Notes: generated by a model from the letters alone, not told the origin. 40,596 nt of DNA from Avelusimicrobium sp963660385 (GCA_963660385.1 CAVKWQ010000004.1:1-40596), one strand, 5' to 3'. Positions 15,652 to 23,758 are shown, counted from the first letter of the stretch. Translations and numbers: made by a program.

Positions 15652-15678
15652 ATAGCAGAGGGGCTCAAAGAGTGCTAA
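15652..15678 (+). promoter_or_regulatory. CIRCE operator with a degenerate left arm at the hrcA start point
   Basis: A perfect right arm GAGTGCTAA (15670-15678) has, 9 bp to its left, ATAGCAGAG, which keeps only the core TAGCA of TTAGCACTC. Position (about -6 to +21) and spacing match a normal HrcA site, so this is probably the main operator despite the weak arm. Confidence 0.75.
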
Positions 15679-15722
15679 AATAAAAACGAAACACACTCCC
15701 AGAACCCGGGAAGTTTAAGCGT

Positions 15723-16820
15723 ATGAGAATTTTAAAACCGGAAATTGCCAAAGCGCGTAAAGAAAAGATTTTAAGGTGGGTGGTCCAACAGTTTGTGGAA
15801 ACCCGCCGCCCGGTCGGTTCGCAGATGATTGCGGACGGTGCGCTGCAAGATGTATCCAGCGCAACGATTCGTAACATTATGAAGGAACTGGAAGAAGAAG
15901 GGTATCTTTACCAGCCGCATACTTCCGGCGGACGTATTCCTACGGATAAAGCCTACCGCTATTATGTGGACTACCTGGCCAGCGTACAGCAAATGGCCGC
16001 CCGCGAACGCCGACGCATTGAAGAACAATATGATGAGCGCGTAAACGAAGTGGATAATATGCTGGTGCAGACTTCGCGCCTTTTGGCGATGCTCTCCGGC
16101 GCGGCGGGGTTTGTATATACCGCCCACGTGGACGACCAGCGTATCCAGCGGCTTGATTTTATTCCGTTGGCGCCCGGTATGATGTTAGCCGTTTTGGTAA
16201 CCCAGTCCGGGGCCGTACGCCATTGGCCGGTTCGCACGGCGTATGTAATAGAGCCTGCCCGCTTGCGTGTACTCAGCCGCTTTATCAACGGCGAAATTGC
16301 AGGGCGGACCTTGGCCGAAGCGCGCCAGGTGCTTTGGCAGCACATCCACAGCGGCCACCCGGAAATTGCAGGCGTAGCCGATTTGGCCACGCAGGTATTA
16401 AAGGATATTGAACGCCCCCAAACGGGAGCGGATGAGTTGTACGTGGAAGGCATCGGCCGGCTGTTGGAAAACACGACCGAAGACGATTACGAAGATTTGA
16501 AGCAAATGATGCGCGTAGTAGAAGAGCGCGAACGTTTTTCCTCGTTACTTAGCGAGAAAATGACGGATATGGAGAAATCCAAACAAAAATTAAATGTCAG
16601 TATCGGCAGCGAGAACGAACTGAAAGAACTCAAAAATTTAAGTATCGTTTCTACCGCTTGCCGCGTGGGGGACAAAACGGTGGGTATGCTGGGCATCATC
16701 GGGCCGAAACATATGGAATATACGCGGGTGATGTCGCTGGTAAACTTTATTGGCAGTTTGTTGGAAGCGTCTATGAAGAGTTGGACGGCACTGCCCTCCG
16801 GGGAAGACGATTATGAGTAA
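15723..16820 (+). CDS. hrcA: Heat-inducible transcription repressor HrcA
   Basis: This 365-residue protein has an N-terminal winged-helix domain (about 1-75, with VSSATIRNIMKELEEEGYL and HTSGGRIPTDKAYRYYVD, both diagnostic of HrcA) followed by a GAF-like dimerisation domain that ends with GIIGPKHMEYTRVMSLVNFI. HrcA binds CIRCE, with GroEL aiding its folding, and represses the chaperone genes. It is first in the operon, downstream of the CIRCE-like sites, and so represses itself. GrpE overlaps its end by 8 nt. The Shine-Dalgarno is weak. Confidence 0.96.
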   Translation: MRILKPEIAKARKEKILRWVVQQFVETRRPVGSQMIADGALQDVSSATIRNIMKELEEEGYLYQPHTSGGRIPTDKAYRYYVDYLASVQQMAARERRRIEEQYDERVNEVDNMLVQTSRLLAMLSGAAGFVYTAHVDDQRIQRLDFIPLAPGMMLAVLVTQSGAVRHWPVRTAYVIEPARLRVLSRFINGEIAGRTLAEARQVLWQHIHSGHPEIAGVADLATQVLKDIERPQTGADELYVEGIGRLLENTTEDDYEDLKQMMRVVEERERFSSLLSEKMTDMEKSKQKLNVSIGSENELKELKNLSIVSTACRVGDKTVGMLGIIGPKHMEYTRVMSLVNFIGSLLEASMKSWTALPSGEDDYE

Positions 16821-17382
16821 GCACGAAAAACACGGCGAACACGAACACGCCGAAATGAAACAAGAAGTTCCGCAGCAAGAACAGCCTTGCAACGCCGAAG
16901 CCGCGCAGGAAACTCCCGCCGCAGAACAAAAGCCTGACTATTACGACAGATATGTGCGTTTAAGCGCAGATTTTGAAAACTTCCGCAAACGCACCGAGCG
17001 CGAAAAAGCCTCCTTCTTGGCGTATGGTAAAAAGGAATTTGCCGAGAAGTTGCTCCCTTCGTACGAAGTGTTGTTGCGTCAGTTAGTGGAGATGGACAAA
17101 AAGGAAGAAGAAGGCCAAATGTCCGCCGAACTCAAAGCCGTTAAAACGGGCCTGAAAATGGTGTTTGGCGAAATAGAAAAAGCATTTAAGGCCGAAGGTA
17201 TTGAGCATATGGACGTGCTTGATAAACCTTACGACCCCGCCACGCAGGAAGTGGTGGCGATGATTCCTTCCTCCGGGGACCAGGACGGTCTCGTGTTGCA
17301 GGAAGTGCAAATGGGTTTTACGATGGACGGCAAAGTCCTGCGCCCGGCGCGGGTAATTGTCGGCCAGCACGCGGAAGATTAA
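16813..17382 (+). CDS. grpE: Nucleotide exchange factor GrpE
   Basis: This 189-residue protein begins with a His/Glu/Gln/Ala-rich disordered stretch (1-38). A long helix follows, starting YYDRYVRLSADFENFRKRTE, and then the C-terminal beta domain containing HMDVLDKPYDPATQEVVAMI and VLRPARVIVGQ. GrpE releases ADP from DnaK. Its start lies inside the hrcA end and dnaK follows after 58 bp. Confidence 0.96.
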   Translation: MSKHEKHGEHEHAEMKQEVPQQEQPCNAEAAQETPAAEQKPDYYDRYVRLSADFENFRKRTEREKASFLAYGKKEFAEKLLPSYEVLLRQLVEMDKKEEEGQMSAELKAVKTGLKMVFGEIEKAFKAEGIEHMDVLDKPYDPATQEVVAMIPSSGDQDGLVLQEVQMGFTMDGKVLRPARVIVGQHAED

Positions 17383-17440
17383 TCCGCAGGCCCGTTTGAA
17401 AACAATTTAATTTATAAGATTTGTAAGGAGAAACACATAT

Positions 17441-19318
17441 ATGGCTAAGATTATTGGTATTGACTTGGGTACTTCTAACACCGCCGCGGCGGTAATGGAA
17501 GGTGGCAGAGGTACGATTATTCCGTCTGCCGAAGGCAGTTCTATCGGCGGTAAAGCGTTTCCGTCTTATGTAGCGTTTACGAAGGACGGCCAGCGCCTTG
17601 TGGGTGAACCTGCCCGCCGCCAGGCCATCGCCAACCCGGATGGCACCGTAACCGCGTTCAAACGCAAAATGGGGGAAAACTATAAATTTAATTTGCGCGG
17701 CCAGGAATTTACGCCGCAACAGTTGTCCGCGTTTGTATTGCAGAAAGTTAAAAAAGACGCCGAAGCCTTCTTGGGAGAACCTGTGGAAAAGGCTGTTATT
17801 ACGGTACCTGCGTACTTTAACGATAACCAACGCCAGGCCACCAAAGATGCGGGCCGCATCGCGGGCTTGGATGTAGTGCGCCTCGTAAACGAACCGACGG
17901 CTGCCGCCTTGGCCTTTGGTATTGATAAGGCCGGAAAAGAACAAAAAGTAATGGTGTTTGACTTGGGTGGTGGTACCCTAGATGTAACCATTATGGAAAT
18001 GGGTAAAGAAGGCACGTTTGACGTACTCGCTACCTCTGGTGATACGCACCTGGGCGGTACGGATATGGATAACGCCATTATTAAATGGATGGAAGACGAA
18101 TTCCGCAAACAAACGGGTATTGATTTGTCCAAAGATATCCAAGCGCAACAACGCTTGAAAGACGCGGCCGAAAAAGCCAAGATTGAATTGTCCACCACTA
18201 TGGAAACGGACATCAACTTGCCTTACATCTCTGCCGATGCGACAGGTCCCAAACACCTCGCTTTGACGCTCTCCCGCGCGAAACTGGAAAGTTTGGTGGA
18301 CGACATTGTCAAACGCTGCGGCAAGTCTGTGGAACAGGCTTTGAGCGACGCCAAATTGTCCGCCTCCCAAATTGACCGCATCATCTTGGTCGGTGGTCCG
18401 ACCCGTATGCCGATTGTGCAGAAATATGTGGAAGACCTCGTGGGCAAAAAGATTGAACGTGGTATTGACCCGATGGAGTGCGTGGCAATCGGCGCTTCCG
18501 TACAAGCCGGTATTTTGACGGGCGACGTGAAAGACGTCCTCTTGTTGGATGTTACGCCCTTGTCCTTGGGCTTGGAAACCTTGGGCGGCGTATGCACCCG
18601 CCTCATTGAACGCAACACCACCATCCCGGTGCGCAAGACGCAGATCTTCTCTACCGCCAGCGACAACCAGCCGGCCGTAACCATTAACGTCTTGCAGGGT
18701 GAACGCCCGATGGCCAAAGACAACGTACCGCTGGGCAAGTTTGACTTGGACGGTATTCCGCCTGCTCCCCGTGGCGTGCCGCAGATTGAAGTTACATTTG
18801 ATATTGATGCCAACGGTATCTTGAACGTATCCGCCAAAGACTTGGGTACGCAGAAGGAACAGCATATTACCATCAGTTCGCCCAACAAACTCAGCGATGC
18901 CGAAGTGGAAAAATTCGTCAAAGACGCGGAGAAATTCGCGGACGAAGATAAAAAGCACAAAGAAGTCATTGAAGCCAAAAACCAGGGCGACAGCGTGCTC
19001 TATCAGACCGAAAAGGCCTTGAAGGAATACGGCGATAAAGTATCCCAGGAAGACCGCTTGGCGATTGAACGCTCCTTGACGGACTTGCGCGAAGCCTTGA
19101 AGGGCGACGATGCGGCCAAGATGAAATCGGCCACCGATGCGGCCTTGCAAGCCAGCCAGAAACTCGGCGAAGCGATGTACAAATCGCAGCAGGCTAACGC
19201 CGGAGCCCAGGCCCAACAGGCCGGAGCCCAAGCGGGTGCCAATGCCGGTGCGCAAACCGGTGCCGCCAACAACGGCGGAAAAGACGACGTAGTGGAAGCG
19301 GAAGTCGTTGATAAATAA
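17441..19318 (+). CDS. dnaK: Hsp70 chaperone DnaK
   Basis: This 625-residue protein has the ATPase domain motifs IIGIDLGTSNTAAAVMEGG, VFDLGGGTLDVTIMEMG and IILVGGPTRMPIVQKYVE, the linker DVLLLDVTPLSLGLET, the substrate-binding domain and a helical lid. The tail is rich in Ala, Gly and Gln (repeats of GAQAGA/ANAGAQ type) and ends EAEVVDK, close to the usual EEVD-like end. A strong AAGGAG precedes the ATG by about 12 nt. The operon stops here at a strong terminator. No dnaJ follows, although it does in many related operons. Confidence 0.98.
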   Translation: MAKIIGIDLGTSNTAAAVMEGGRGTIIPSAEGSSIGGKAFPSYVAFTKDGQRLVGEPARRQAIANPDGTVTAFKRKMGENYKFNLRGQEFTPQQLSAFVLQKVKKDAEAFLGEPVEKAVITVPAYFNDNQRQATKDAGRIAGLDVVRLVNEPTAAALAFGIDKAGKEQKVMVFDLGGGTLDVTIMEMGKEGTFDVLATSGDTHLGGTDMDNAIIKWMEDEFRKQTGIDLSKDIQAQQRLKDAAEKAKIELSTTMETDINLPYISADATGPKHLALTLSRAKLESLVDDIVKRCGKSVEQALSDAKLSASQIDRIILVGGPTRMPIVQKYVEDLVGKKIERGIDPMECVAIGASVQAGILTGDVKDVLLLDVTPLSLGLETLGGVCTRLIERNTTIPVRKTQIFSTASDNQPAVTINVLQGERPMAKDNVPLGKFDLDGIPPAPRGVPQIEVTFDIDANGILNVSAKDLGTQKEQHITISSPNKLSDAEVEKFVKDAEKFADEDKKHKEVIEAKNQGDSVLYQTEKALKEYGDKVSQEDRLAIERSLTDLREALKGDDAAKMKSATDAALQASQKLGEAMYKSQQANAGAQAQQAGAQAGANAGAQTGAANNGGKDDVVEAEVVDK

Positions 19319-19337
19319 TCTAGCAGTATAACCGCTT

Positions 19338-19369
19338 AAAAGGGGAACCCGAAAGGTTCCCCTTTTTTT
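19338..19369 (+). terminator. Terminator of hrcA-grpE-dnaK
   Basis: A perfect 12-bp stem, AAAAGGGGAACC / GGTTCCCCTTTT, with loop CGAAA and a run of seven Ts in total. It ends only 13 bp before the rsmE start codon. Confidence 0.95.
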
Positions 19370-19370
19370 G

Positions 19371-19376
19371 TAAAAT
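19371..19376 (+). promoter_or_regulatory. Candidate -10 for a leaderless rsmE-mtaB mRNA
   Basis: TAAAAT is followed by 6 nt (ATCCCT) and the ATG at 19383, immediately after the dnaK terminator. No -35 is seen because that region is the terminator hairpin. Confidence 0.35.
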
Positions 19377-19382
19377 ATCCCT

Positions 19383-20078
19383 ATGCCGCAGTATTTTGCC
19401 GATATTAAAGAAACAGAATTTTTTTTAACCGACGCCGAAGCACACCACGCGTCCGCCGTCGCCCGTCATAAAGAGGGCGACGAAATCCGCGTTTTTGACG
19501 GAACGGGCAAGCAGTTTATGGCCCGCATAGACCGCGTACAAAAAAAGTTTATCCGCGGAACGCTGTTAAAACCGTGTGAGGTCCGCCGCGTTCCCTTGGA
19601 ACTGGAACTTTGCTTTGCGCCCAATTCCCGCACGGGTTTGGAAGAGGTGCTGGATAAAGGCACGCAATTAGGCGTGGCCGCCTTCCGCCCGATTATGACG
19701 GAGCGCAGTGAGTACGATGTGCTCAAAAAGTGGGACGGCAAAAACGACCGCTGGCGTCAAATTATGATTGCCGCCTGCAAACAATGCGACACGCCCTTTG
19801 TGCCCGAAATTCTGCCGCCCGTTAAGTTCCCGGCGGCTTTGGTGCAGGATATTCCCTCTTTAATTGCTTACGAAGCCGAGGAAACGCATACCTTACAATG
19901 GGGGCTTGAAAAGTTAGGCCACCCCAAGCGTGTGCGCGTGTTTGTGGGGCCGGCTGGCGGGTGGACGGATGAGGAAATCGTCGTAGCCGCCCAATACAAT
20001 GTGCTCCCGGTTACGCTGGGGGTAAACATCTTGCGCGCAGAAACGGCCTGCATTGCGGTAGCCGCTAAACTCTTATGA
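19383..20078 (+). CDS. rsmE: 16S rRNA m3U1498 methyltransferase RsmE
   Basis: This 231-residue SPOUT-class enzyme has an N-terminal PUA-like domain (HHASAVARHKEGDEIRVFDGTG) and a C-terminal knotted methyltransferase domain with the SAM-binding blocks FVGPAGGWTDEE and LGVNILRAETACIA. It methylates U1498 of 16S rRNA. The family motif normally reads GPEGG; here the glutamate is alanine. There is no Shine-Dalgarno. The gene starts 13 bp after the dnaK terminator and overlaps mtaB by 4 nt (ATGA). Confidence 0.94.
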   Translation: MPQYFADIKETEFFLTDAEAHHASAVARHKEGDEIRVFDGTGKQFMARIDRVQKKFIRGTLLKPCEVRRVPLELELCFAPNSRTGLEEVLDKGTQLGVAAFRPIMTERSEYDVLKKWDGKNDRWRQIMIAACKQCDTPFVPEILPPVKFPAALVQDIPSLIAYEAEETHTLQWGLEKLGHPKRVRVFVGPAGGWTDEEIVVAAQYNVLPVTLGVNILRAETACIAVAAKLL

Positions 20079-21304
20079 CCACTTTTTTTATTAAAACCTT
20101 TGGCTGCCGCGTAAACCAAGTGGAAAGCCAAGCCATTTTGGAACAATTTTTAAACTCCGGGGCTACCCCTGCGGACTCCTTTGAAACGGCCGATATTTGT
20201 GTGCTCAATACCTGTACGGTTACGCACCAGGCAGATAAAGACGTAGAAAAGCAAATCCGCCAAATCTTACGTCGCAACCCGCATACGCGCCTTGTGCTGA
20301 CGGGTTGCTATGCCGCCGCGCACGCGGACGAAGTGCATAAGAACTTCCCGCAGGCGGAAATTGTGGGCAAGTACGATTTGGGCAAGGTTTTGTTCCATAC
20401 GGACGATGTTTGCTGGACGGTTTCCGGCCACGAGGGCCACAGCCGCGCGTTTATCAAAATCCAGGACGGGTGCGACTGTTTTTGCTCCTATTGCATTGTG
20501 CCATATGCCCGCCCTGTAAAACGCTCCAAACCCTTAAACGATGTACTCAAAGAAATTGACACCTTGGAAAAGAAGGGTTTTGCCGAAGTGGTTTTAACGG
20601 GTATTAACATTGGCAATTACAAATGCCCGCAAACGGGGGCCGATTTGGCCGGACTTTGCCGCCAGATTGCCCAAATGCAGGGCCGTTTCCGCGTGCGGTT
20701 TTCGTCCATTGAACTGCAAACGGTTACGGACGGCGTGATAGAAATGATGCACGAATATCCCGCCCGCTTTTGCAACTATTTCCACTTGCCGTTGCAGGCC
20801 GGGTGCGATAAAGTGCTAAAAGATATGAACCGCCATTACGACACCGCCGCCTACGAAGCCAAAGTGCAAGAGTTGCGCTTCCGCGTGCCGCAAATGGGCA
20901 TTTTTGCAGATGTTATTGCCGGATATCCCACCGAAACGGAAGCGGATTTTGAGGCGACTTACGCGTTTATTAAAAAAGTAAACTTGGCGGGGCTCCACGT
21001 TTTTAGTTATTCCCCGCGCCCGGGTACGCCTGCGGCGGCCTTAAAGCAATTGCCGCACGAAGAAATCAAACGCCGCTCGGACGCCTTGCGCGCGCTGGAT
21101 AAGGAATTGCGCACTGCCTTTGCCGCTTCTTTGGTAGGCACGGAGCAAGAGGTGTTTGTAGAGGAGCATAAGGACGGCCGCCCGCACGGCATTACGTCCA
21201 ACTTCCAGCCCGTCGTGCTGGAAACAGAAGCGCCCGTCCACGGCCTTGTGCGGGTGCAAATTACCCGCGCCGAAGGCCCGCTGTGCGTTGCAAAAGTCCT
21301 TTAA
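20075..21304 (+). CDS. mtaB: tRNA t6A37 methylthiotransferase MtaB
   Basis: This 409-residue radical-SAM enzyme would convert t6A37 to ms2t6A37. The N-terminal UPF0004 domain has its three cluster cysteines in FGCRVNQVE, NTCTVT and TGCYAA. The radical-SAM CxxxCxxC lies in GCDCFCSYCIVPYARP, followed by the MtaB-typical EVVLTGINIGNYK and FHLPLQAGCDKVLKDMNR. A short TRAM-like tail ends the protein. Just after the radical-SAM motif the usual VRGRERSR-type sequence reads ARPVKRSK. It is translationally coupled to rsmE, and the two also sit together downstream of dnaK in many Firmicutes. Its 3' end overlaps the MATE gene on the other strand by 44 nt. Confidence 0.93.
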   Translation: MTTFFIKTFGCRVNQVESQAILEQFLNSGATPADSFETADICVLNTCTVTHQADKDVEKQIRQILRRNPHTRLVLTGCYAAAHADEVHKNFPQAEIVGKYDLGKVLFHTDDVCWTVSGHEGHSRAFIKIQDGCDCFCSYCIVPYARPVKRSKPLNDVLKEIDTLEKKGFAEVVLTGINIGNYKCPQTGADLAGLCRQIAQMQGRFRVRFSSIELQTVTDGVIEMMHEYPARFCNYFHLPLQAGCDKVLKDMNRHYDTAAYEAKVQELRFRVPQMGIFADVIAGYPTETEADFEATYAFIKKVNLAGLHVFSYSPRPGTPAAALKQLPHEEIKRRSDALRALDKELRTAFAASLVGTEQEVFVEEHKDGRPHGITSNFQPVVLETEAPVHGLVRVQITRAEGPLCVAKVL

Positions 21305-22694
21305 AAGCGTAAAAAATAGGTGGTAATAACGGCCCGGTAATTTGTTTTGCCGGGCTGTTTTTTACTGCGAGACGCATTGCAAACCACGCATACAGCGCCA
21401 TCAGGCTCATCCCCAGCACAAAGGATATCGGGTAGAGCCACAGCACGCCATCCAACGAGTGGAATAACGGCACGGCCCAATGTATCCAGCCAATGCGGAA
21501 CAGACAAAGCGAAAACAGCAAAATCAGCATTGGGGCCACGGCTTTGCCTATGCCACGCAGGGCTCCCGCCAAAATTTGCATTATCCCTACCATAAAATAA
21601 ATAGCGCAAATGTATTTTAGGGCCAATATGCCATAGGCCAAGGCTTCTTCATCCGTGGTAAAAATGCGGATAATCGGGCGCGCAAACCCGATGAGTACGG
21701 CTGAGGCAGTTAAGCAATACAGCAGCCCCAAACACAACGTGATTTTTATGCCCTTTTGGATGCGGAGCGTTTTCCCGGCCCCGTAATTTTGCCCGGTAAA
21801 GGCGGAAACCGCCAGCGCTAAACTTAATACGGGCAAAATGTTAAACCCGTCAATCTTCATATACGCGCCGAAGCCCGCCACCGCGGCGACGCCAAAACTG
21901 TTTACCGCCGTTTGCACAAACACATTGGAGAGTGAAATTAAAGTGTTTTGCAACCCCGTGGGCAGGCCGATGCGTACAATATCTGCCATTGTTCCCTTGT
22001 GGAGGTGCAAAAGCGACCATTGGAAGCGGTAGTCTTCTTTTGTCCCCAGTAAAAAACGGAAGACTAACAGGCAGGCCAAGGCTTGGCTGATATTAGTGGC
22101 AAAGGCCGCCCCGGCAACCCCCAAATGAAGCCCTAATATAAATAGTAAGTCCAAAACGATATTTATGGCCGCCGCCGTGGCTAAATACATAAGCGGACGT
22201 ACGGAATCGCCCACCGCCATTAAAATCCCGGCGGCCATATTGTATAGTACACTGAACACAAGCCCGCCCGAATAAATACGCAGGTAGAAGGTGGAATCAG
22301 ACATAATTTCCAAGGGGGTGTTCATCCAAGATAAAATAACCGGGCTAAAAAATATTCCCGTTACCGTCAGCATTGTTCCCAAAATAGCCGATAGTCCTAA
22401 GGCCGTGTGTACCGTTTCTTGCAGGGCTTTTTTATTCTGCGCCCCGGCTTTTTGCGCCACTACTACCCCTGCCCCGGCGGCAATGCCCATACTAAACGCA
22501 ATTAGAAAATTGATTAAAAAGGTCCCCGCCCCTACGGCGGCCAACGCGTTTTTCCCCAGCGCATTGCCCACGATGACGGAATCCGCCACATTGTAGAGTT
22601 GTTGGAGCAGGTTCCCCGCCAAAAGCGGCAGTGAAAACAAGATAAGTTCCTTCCAAATATTACCCCTGGTCATTAAAATTTTGTGTGTTTTCAT
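21261..22694 (-). CDS. MATE-family multidrug efflux transporter
   Basis: This 477-residue membrane protein has about 12 helices and the MATE signature near the N-terminus: LILFSLPLLAGNLLQQLYNVADSVIVGNALG, with AAVGAGTFLINFL after it, and the duplicated half from about residue 240 (IGLPTGLQNTLISLSN). It exports drugs or metabolites by Na+ or H+ antiport; the substrate is unknown. There is no Shine-Dalgarno. TACAAT lies exactly 6 nt before the ATG with TAGACA 18 bp further up. It is divergent from a LysR gene that may regulate it. Its last 44 bases overlap mtaB, and the mtaB terminator lies within its coding sequence. Confidence 0.92.
   Translation of the reverse strand: MKTHKILMTRGNIWKELILFSLPLLAGNLLQQLYNVADSVIVGNALGKNALAAVGAGTFLINFLIAFSMGIAAGAGVVVAQKAGAQNKKALQETVHTALGLSAILGTMLTVTGIFFSPVILSWMNTPLEIMSDSTFYLRIYSGGLVFSVLYNMAAGILMAVGDSVRPLMYLATAAAINIVLDLLFILGLHLGVAGAAFATNISQALACLLVFRFLLGTKEDYRFQWSLLHLHKGTMADIVRIGLPTGLQNTLISLSNVFVQTAVNSFGVAAVAGFGAYMKIDGFNILPVLSLALAVSAFTGQNYGAGKTLRIQKGIKITLCLGLLYCLTASAVLIGFARPIIRIFTTDEEALAYGILALKYICAIYFMVGIMQILAGALRGIGKAVAPMLILLFSLCLFRIGWIHWAVPLFHSLDGVLWLYPISFVLGMSLMALYAWFAMRLAVKNSPAKQITGPLLPPIFYAFKGLLQRTAGLRRG
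21332..21363 (+). terminator. Terminator of rsmE-mtaB inside the MATE coding sequence
   Basis: GCCCGG (21332-21337) pairs with CCGGGC (21350-21355) over a 12-nt loop, followed by TG and a run of T. It lies antisense to the final codons of the MATE gene. Confidence 0.65.
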
Positions 22695-22741
22695 ACTTAT
22701 ATTGTAGGGCTTTTGAAATATGTATGTCTAATACTTATATT
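22693..22741. promoter_or_regulatory. Direct-repeat candidate operator between MATE and lysR
   Basis: The 11-mer ATACTTATATT occurs at 22693-22703 and 22731-22741, 38 bp apart. The first copy overlaps the MATE start codon and -10; the second lies between the two promoters. LysR regulators usually control a divergent neighbour through such paired sites. The repeats are AT-rich, so chance cannot be excluded. Confidence 0.4.
22701..22730 (-). promoter_or_regulatory. Promoter for a leaderless MATE mRNA
   Basis: On the minus strand TAGACA (22730-22725), 18 bp, TACAAT (22706-22701), then 6 nt and the ATG. This is the best supported of the four leaderless-type promoters in the window. Confidence 0.6.
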
Positions 22742-22791
22742 AAATGGATTATTATATGATAAAATTATGGTAATGATATAAGGGGGCTTTT

Positions 22792-23685
22792 ATGGATATA
22801 CAAGATTTGCGCTATTTTTTGGCTGTCAGCCGAGAGGAAAACATTACCCGCGCCGCGGAAGCCGCGCATATTTCCCAGCCCGCGCTATCTAGGCGGTTAA
22901 TGGATTTGGAACAGGAGTTAGGGCAACAGTTACTGGTAAGGGGCAAGCGGAAGATTACGCTGACGGAACGCGGGGTTTTGTTACGCAAACGGGCGGAGGA
23001 AATTTTAGCCTTAGTGGAAAAAACCGGGCGGGAAGTATCCTCCTCGGCGGAGCAACTTGCCGGGGAACTGGCGGTAGGTGGCGGAGCGTCGGCACAAGTG
23101 GCCGGAGTGGCTGCCCGGTTGGCCCGGCAGTATCCAGGTGTTAGCCTGTATTTTTTCAGCGGGAGCGCCGAGGACGTGTTGGAGCGGGTAGAGCACGGTG
23201 TACTGGATTTTGGCGTACTGATAGAACCGCCGGACCCGCTCCGTTATGAAAGTCTTGTGCTTCCCGGGCAGAACTATTGGGGCGTGCTAATGCGGAGGGA
23301 TAACCCCTTGGCGCAGAAAAAAGTTATCCGCCCGGAGGACCTTGCCCAAGTTCGCTTAATTATGCACCAGCGGGCTTCCTTGCGTGAACGCTTGGCCGCG
23401 TGGTTGGGCAAACCCGTTAAAGATTTACAAATTACCGCTTCCTATAACTTAATATACGGCAACGCTATGTCGCTCGTAAAAAATGGTCTGGGTTGTGCTC
23501 TCACGCTCAATGCCCAAGTGGAGCAAAACGGCTTATGCTTTGTGCCGTTGGAGCCTGCGCTGCCGGTGGTGCATTATTTGGTGTGGAAGCGGGGACGCGT
23601 GATGAGCCGGCTATCTGGGAAATTTTTAACACTTTTGAAAGAGGCGGTCCCGGCCGGTAACGGCCCCGCAAAAATGGTAAAATAA
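22792..23685 (+). CDS. LysR-family transcriptional regulator
   Basis: This 297-residue protein has the N-terminal helix-turn-helix of LysR regulators (DLRYFLAVSREENITRAAEAAHISQPALSRRLMDLE, residues about 3-40) and a periplasmic-binding-like effector domain from about 90. The effector is unknown. AAGGGGG precedes the ATG by about 6 nt. Divergence from the MATE gene and the repeats between them suggest it controls that transporter and itself. No terminator is obvious after it. Confidence 0.92.
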   Translation: MDIQDLRYFLAVSREENITRAAEAAHISQPALSRRLMDLEQELGQQLLVRGKRKITLTERGVLLRKRAEEILALVEKTGREVSSSAEQLAGELAVGGGASAQVAGVAARLARQYPGVSLYFFSGSAEDVLERVEHGVLDFGVLIEPPDPLRYESLVLPGQNYWGVLMRRDNPLAQKKVIRPEDLAQVRLIMHQRASLRERLAAWLGKPVKDLQITASYNLIYGNAMSLVKNGLGCALTLNAQVEQNGLCFVPLEPALPVVHYLVWKRGRVMSRLSGKFLTLLKEAVPAGNGPAKMVK

Positions 23686-23729
23686 AGTAATGCCCGGGCC
23701 TAAGGCAGGATTATATTAAAATACCGCGC

Positions 23730-23758
23730 TTGGACTGGTGGCGGGATTTTGATATAAT
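23730..23758 (+). promoter_or_regulatory. Promoter of glmU-prs-rplY-pth
   Basis: TTGGAC (23730-23735), 17 bp, perfect TATAAT (23753-23758). The start would be near 23765, about 50 nt before the glmU ATG. Confidence 0.7.

Noticed and set aside
17978..19255. Minus-strand open frame of 425 codons
   Set aside because: Antisense to dnaK, with the same biased shadow composition.
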